Source of the DNA: Salticus scenicus
Taxonomy: Eukaryota > Arthropoda > Arachnida > Araneae > Salticidae
DNA: 64,000 nucleotides
NCBI GenBank assembly: GCA_963930645.1
Contig: OZ005648.1
Location: forward strand, 249,341,436 to 249,405,435
Reading direction: 5' to 3'
A model generated the notes under the pieces. The model ran no database searches. It saw nothing but the letters and a program-made list of their open reading frames with translations, and was not told the origin of the DNA. Positions 59,237 to 64,000 of the stretch are shown piece by piece. Made by a program: the position numbers and the translations under genes. Numbering within the stretch: position 1 is the stretch's first letter; every line of letters starts with the position of its first letter.

Positions 59237-59580
59237 TAAAATTTTAAAAATCTAATATTTTAAAACGATAATCAATTAGTCGGTTGTGACCTTTACAAAT
59301 GTGAAAGCGAAATTTATGAAAATACTTCAGATGATGAACAATTTTCAAAATAAATTTCCCAATAGAATTATATGGTGTTAAGGTTCCAGCCAAGTTAGGC
59401 AAAATATCTTCTTACAGAGACTTAAAAACGTCATCGACACTGCATCTGAATAATGATAGCTACTTAATTATAAATAAATGAAGCCCAAAATAATTTAGCT
59501 TTTCTAAATTGTTACTTACTTTCTATTTCTTACATTCTGTTGAGTTCTTTCCTAGTAAGAACACACAGATTGATTATATG
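57021..59580. other. AT-rich stretch without genes
   Basis: (TA)n at 57538-57556, A31 at 58185-58215 and (TA)n at 59193-59237. The 117-codon plus frame at 57442-57795 is almost all Phe/Tyr/Ile/Leu read from T-rich DNA and is not taken as a gene. Confidence 0.6.
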
Positions 59581-59583
59581 GTA

Positions 59584-59903
59584 CACTGTTAAAAATTTTA
59601 ACAGAAAACTCTGTGTAATCTATTATCTTAAGTCTTATGTAAAATTACAGAGAAAAATAAAAAGAGATGTTAAAAAAATTATTTTATACATTAATTTTAA
59701 TAACTAATATTAATTTAATTAATTATTGCTGAGAACATATTTCGGACTTAAAATGCTTTTTCTAAAGTAGAAACAGTCATTTTTAATTTTAATTAAAAAG
59801 TTAAATAATAAAATTACGTAAAAATACAGAATAAATATTGATAATCTCGATTATTCACTTTTAACTAACAATTACTGTAAATTTACAGAAATTTTTAACA
59901 GTA
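59584..59903 (+). mobile_element. CACTGTTAAAA MITE, copy 2
   Basis: Left end CACTGTTAAAAATTTTAACA, right end read inward TACTGTTAAAAATTTCTG, TA at 59582-59583 and 59904-59905. Same orientation as, and closely similar to, 35158-35510, but shorter by about 35 bases near its right end. The TA target fits the Tc1/mariner superfamily. Confidence 0.88.
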
Positions 59904-59905
59904 TA

Positions 59906-61085
59906 CATTGCAATACTCAATAATCTAGTGTTAAAAGGTGTATATTCAAAGGCTATCCAGATCAAAACGGAAAAGAATGCCAGAATTATCTATAAATTCT
60001 ATATATTATCTACTATCTGATATTATCTATTATCTTGGCTTACATTTGCGCTGCTTTATGTTTATAGTTGATACATTACATTTGTACATTAACATTGATA
60101 TTGACGTATATAATTTTGTTCTTGTAGTTTTCCTGTTATTGGTATTTTCAAACTAAAATTAAAGTATGATTGTAATGATAATTATAAATGTAATTATAAT
60201 TATAAACTGCACTTCAACGATCCACAGTTATTCAGAAAAATGGCTGAATGTGAAATATTCAGGTTTCTGTATTGGACATGAGGTCCAGTTTTATGACTAT
60301 CACGATCGCCAAATATACTATCTTTGGATTTCTGCTTATGAGGCTATTTAAAGTAATTAGTCTTCAGAAACCTAGTTACTACAGAAAGTGATTTTATTGC
60401 TCGAAATCATGCTGCGTGTGCTTTGGTCAGCACCACACTGTGCGAAATATGCAGTCAGCTATGCCAAGACGCGTGCGTGCATGCGTAAATTTAAAGCGCA
60501 ATATACTGTACATACACAGTGCGCTGTGGGCATTTTGAGTATATTCCTATGTAAATAAATGCAAATAAATATTAATGTTTTAACAATCCATGCATTCTGA
60601 GTCACAGTGGTACATTTTTTTGGGCAGTTTTTATGTAATAAAGGCAAGGAATCTGCTGTGTAAAATTTGGGCGGTTTTAATCTGACACGTTGTATATACT
60701 GTCTTTATGAAAAGTATTTCCTGATATATTTCATACTAATATTTGATATCTACATATCAAATTTTGAACTAGATTCTTCATAATGGCAAAAACTTCCTTT
60801 TATAAGCTTATGTTTTTAAATAATAATAACCCTTTTAAGAGTAAGATTTTCTGACACTTCTTCAACAAACACAGTTGTCTTTTGTTATCTGTTCATTCAT
60901 TTAGTTTTTTTATAATGCTCATATTTATCTTAATATATATATTGAATTATTCCTTTTGAAATTAATGTTTCGGTTTTGAAGAAAATAATGTGTGAAATAT
61001 CTCCAGGTATACGAATAGGGTGCCAGGGCTTAAATTACGCTGCTGTGCTTCTGAAATTGGTTCTTTTACTTCCGCCGACTTGCTT
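59906..61085. other. Mixed stretch, partly less AT-rich
   Basis: 60380-60650 is richer in GC than its surroundings (GTGCTTTGGTCAGCACCAC, AAGACGCGTGCGTGCATGCG) and may be a regulatory segment. Small frames (59938-60156, 60166-60351, minus 60459-60647, minus 60962-61174) have no recognisable domain. Confidence 0.4.
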
Positions 61086-62109
61086 GTTCTAAAAATGCCA
61101 TGAAAAACAATATTCCATCGATGGTCGTGTTTTCTAAGATCCGGTACACGAAAATATTTGTCCGAATGGTCCAAATGAATCTACTGGAGCTGGAAATTCT
61201 TCAGTTTGGATGACTGAAAAATAATTTTTAAAATTCATTCACCACTTCAAAAAGCATGTACACCCTACACAAGATCTTCCTGTCCTTTTGCTACTTAATA
61301 ATCCCAGATCGCATGTGAACATTTCAATTGTAAACAAGGCCCATGACAATCATGTAATCAAGTTGTCCTTTCTTCTTCACTGCACACAACCGCTTTCAGC
61401 TCTTGGATGTGGGGGTTTACGGTCCATTCAAAAGTTACTTGAATAGATCACAGACTGGATACACCAAAACACAGGTAAAACCAAATTCATTTATGGTATT
61501 TTAGGAATAGTGAATGAATGTTTGCCACTGGCAACAAACCCTGTAAATATGAGTAAATTCAAAGCAAGTGGTTTCAGGCCTATAAATGCTAATTTTTTTT
61601 CCAAGATTCTAGCTTCGCATGTCACCGACTGCACGAATTTTGATGTAGAGAAAATAGAAAAAACGGATTCAACAGAAATTAGTGATGACAGCTTATTGGG
61701 TCTTGAGAAGCCTGGACTGCTAGAATAGTTGCCAAAATTAAACCAAAGCGTTACTGAGGTTATAAATCAGATGAATAAAGAAATATCTTATGATCCGATT
61801 CCAGGACAGCCAGGCGCATACTCAAAATAGAAAAATTTACTTTTCACCATTAAACATCGGGCTGTTCCTCCGACTTCATGTTGGAAACAGTCTAACACTA
61901 GTCGATGCAAAAGAAAATTTGCTATCTTAATTGACACACCGGAAAGAAAAGACTTTGAAGAGATAATTGGAAATAACAGGAAAAGAAATTCAAAAGGAAT
62001 ACGAAAGGGTAAAAATATAAGGATTAGGATTTTGACCCCAGATACAAATTCCGAATCAGAAGAGTGGTTTTGCTTAGCTTGGCTGTGGATTTGCCTACAG
62101 TCTTTCTGA
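61086..62109 (+). pseudogene. pogo/Tigger-superfamily (DDE_1) transposase pseudogene
   Basis: 61094-61166 (frame 2) reads IPSMVVFSKIRYTKIFVR; the frame then shifts and 61162-62109 continues in frame 1 with stops at 61222, 61444, 61726 and 61828. In order: GPNESTGAGNSSVWMTE, then HVHPTQDLPVLLLLNNPRSH, LHCTQPLSALGCGG (worn PPHxSHxLQPLDV block), DWIHQNTGKT, SKFKASGFRPINANFF, and a basic C-terminus (TPERKDFEEI...NSKGIRKGKN) ending SEEWFCLAW. This is the DDE_1 transposase layout with the long basic/acidic tail seen in arthropod copies. Where the family has the catalytic Asp of its DNHxSH motif this copy has Asn. The N-terminal helix-turn-helix half is missing. Dead by several independent lesions. 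Confidence 0.88.
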
Positions 62110-62427
62110 GGCAACAACTATAAGCAAGAATAAGTACAACGCTTAATTTACGAGATGTGAGCACACATTAAATGCGTTGGAGGGTACAATATATCGTTTT
62201 TTTTAAAATTAACTTCAGTTCTAACTAAGACTGACTTTTATGTTGATTAGTTGTTTAAAGTTTACTATTTTATTTATAATCCACTTGATATAATTCCTTG
62301 TAACTGTATCAAGAAGGTATAATTTAATATTAATTATTAAGCTCTTTTCGTTATTAAATAAAAAATGATTGATAGCAAAAGTCTTTTTAAAATACTGTCG
62401 CTTTTATTGTTAGTGTTTCCCTCATAT
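62110..62427. other. 3' untranslated remainder of the pogo-type copy
   Basis: AT-rich DNA with AATAAA at 62357-62362 on the plus strand. No gene. Confidence 0.4.
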
Positions 62428-62488
62428 CTGTTACAATTTTCCCCACATGTGTAACTATTTGTCCAATATCCGGGGAAAATTGTAACAG
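62428..62488. repeat. Perfect 17-bp inverted repeat, likely element end
   Basis: CTGTTACAATTTTCCCC (62428-62444) and GGGGAAAATTGTAACAG (62472-62488) are exact inverses with a 27-base loop. It lies about 320 bases after the pogo-type transposase, so it may be that element's terminal or subterminal structure. No matching copy was found upstream of the transposase. Confidence 0.7.
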
Positions 62489-62895
62489 GCAAATAATTTT
62501 GAAAAAATATTTTTTTTAGTACTAAAATGAACTCAATTAACGAAAATTTCTTTTATGAATGTGATAGATGAATATGTATGCTATGGAAAACAGCAGTTAT
62601 AAAGAAGGAAACGTTATTATATTTGCAAATATATTTAATTTACTAAAAGATGTTACAAGTATCCCCTAGTTCTCCTAAAACAACGATAGCCTCGAATCCC
62701 TTGATGTTATCTTACATGAATTTTGTTGAATTCCATTGCTCATTAGAATGAAAAAGAAGCATGTGGATTGCATATTTCAGGAAAAGATGTTATTTTTATG
62801 TTCTTCTTTCAATATGATAAATATCTTCATGTGAAAGCAACGACTTTCACAAAAATGTAGTATGTGACTGAAATCTAAATTTTCGATCTACATGT
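62489..62895. other. AT-rich stretch without genes
   Basis: Nothing recognised. Confidence 0.5.
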
Positions 62896-63200
62896 ACTAC
62901 GCTCAATTAGTGCACAATCCCTTATCAACGACTGACTTGCTCCATAAATCAAGGCGCTCAAAAAACTCAATTAGAGTTGACAGACTAATGACAGAGCACT
63001 ATTATGCTGTCAGCGGGGAGTCTACCTGATCAATGTCGAAAAAGGCAACCGCCCAGGATTGACCTTGTCTTTTCTTGCCGGACTACGGCTTAGCAGGAGG
63101 GGTATTAGTCAGGCTTGGATTGCCGCCGGTGCCAAATAATGAGAAAAACTAGAGGGTAGAAGAAGATGGATAGATCGCTTGTCATAACAATCACTATCTG
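62896..63200. promoter_or_regulatory. GC-rich island; candidate conserved element
   Basis: About 52% GC over 63001-63120 by my count (63 of 120) in AT-rich surroundings. No repeats or TIRs. Homeodomain-like CAATTAG and CTAATGACAG words lie on its left side (62968-62996), followed by CTGTCAGCGGGGAGTC and TTGCCGGACTACGGC. No long frame. Regulatory element or lone exon; not decided. Confidence 0.35.
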
Positions 63201-64000
63201 CAAAAATATAAGATTGTTTTCACGCCGGGAAAAGTATAAAAATCATTCTGTCGCAATACCAGAAACAAAAGATCTCAAGATATGTAATTGAAGAAATGAT
63301 AATGTTTCAAACTAGAAAGCAAAATAGATAGAAACAAAAGTAGTGTTTTCAAATAAAGAGAAGATTAATTCTCGAAACTCAGTGTTTATATAACAGATAA
63401 ATAATTTTATATTTTTCTTTTTTAATTTAATTTTTAAATAATACGCAGACGTATCATATGAAGGTATATAAATATTTATAATTTTTCTGTCAAAATTATA
63501 TGCGTATAATCAACTAATTATACATCAGCTCATATAGGTTTCACTGTCATAAGTAATATAAATTATATTACTTATATTTACGTGAGCTACTTAAATTATT
63601 TGACTTTTATATGTAATATAATTTACGTATCTTGACCAGGAAAATTTTACATTTTCATTATTTCTGGTTAATTTCTGTATAGTACATGTACTTATTAAAC
63701 TACATAAAAATCATTGAAAGTAATATTAGTCATGAAACAACTAGTAAAATGTTTACCTAACATCTAAATTTATAGTAGTGTTATTGCATATTTGAAATTA
63801 CTAAATCAATTTGTTTCACTATAATAGTCAGGTATGATAACAAGTTAAAGTTCTGCGAAATTATATTGGATACGATTTCCTACTTGTATTTATTAGAATT
63901 ACACACCCCAACACACATTTTGTAGCCTAATATCTTTAAACTGATTTTATATGTGCTTCATATGCTGAAAAAAATGACTTTAGTTATTACAGATCAGATC
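63201..64000. other. AT-rich right edge of the window
   Basis: No gene. The only structure is a perfect 27-base palindrome at 63549-63575 (ATAAGTAATATAA, one A, then its inverse). Confidence 0.55.

Overview
This window is strongly AT-rich, repeat-dense eukaryotic nuclear DNA with no intact gene. Its transposon mix (a Polinton/adintovirus-type DNA polymerase, Tc1/mariner, mariner, pogo/Tigger, hAT, TTAA-flanked and Helitron-type elements, a probable LTR, a tRNA-derived SINE-like piece) and its AT-rich intergenic background fit an arthropod genome. An arachnid such as a spider is possible but cannot be decided from the sequence alone. There are no bacterial operons, rRNA genes, CRISPR arrays or intact tRNA genes.

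Layout. Bases 1-3060 hold a protein-primed-type family B DNA polymerase with all exonuclease and polymerase motifs. It is cut at the left window edge and broken by one in-frame TAG. At 4.5-6.75 kb an 11-copy, 152-bp satellite lies between a Tc1-type terminal repeat and the C-terminal relic of a Tc1 transposase. Three long copies of one composite repeat follow (7.4-10.65, 14.13-17.63 and 50.28-51.47 kb, plus a worn piece at 52.1-52.6 kb). They are built from ~170-174-bp monomers, a hairpin head and TCTG/TGTC runs, and have no recognisable transposition protein. From 17.6 to 23 kb come a 0.7-kb fold-back repeat, a 3 x 278-bp array and a nest of small terminal-inverted-repeat elements. From 26.8 to 28.2 kb lies a non-autonomous Helitron on the minus strand, dropped into a decayed tandem array. 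A minus-strand LTR with a polypurine tract sits at 32.05-32.54 kb.

The right half is mostly featureless AT-rich DNA dotted with small elements: two copies of one MITE (35.2 and 59.6 kb), a pogo/Tigger-like element, a SINE-like piece, a hAT MITE with an 8-bp target duplication, a 139-bp near-palindromic element, a TTAA-type MITE, and a decayed pogo-type transposase at 61.1-62.1 kb. A few islands of clearly higher GC and complexity (23.54-23.83, 28.76-29.13, 45.64-46.0, 48.41-48.72, 60.4-60.65 and 62.9-63.2 kb) stand out. They are candidate conserved regulatory elements or lone exons, not assignable here.

How the parts relate: nothing here acts as a pathway. The window reads as an intergenic or intronic landscape shaped by successive transposon insertions and tandem amplification. 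Most short open frames are chance frames in AT-rich or repeated DNA.
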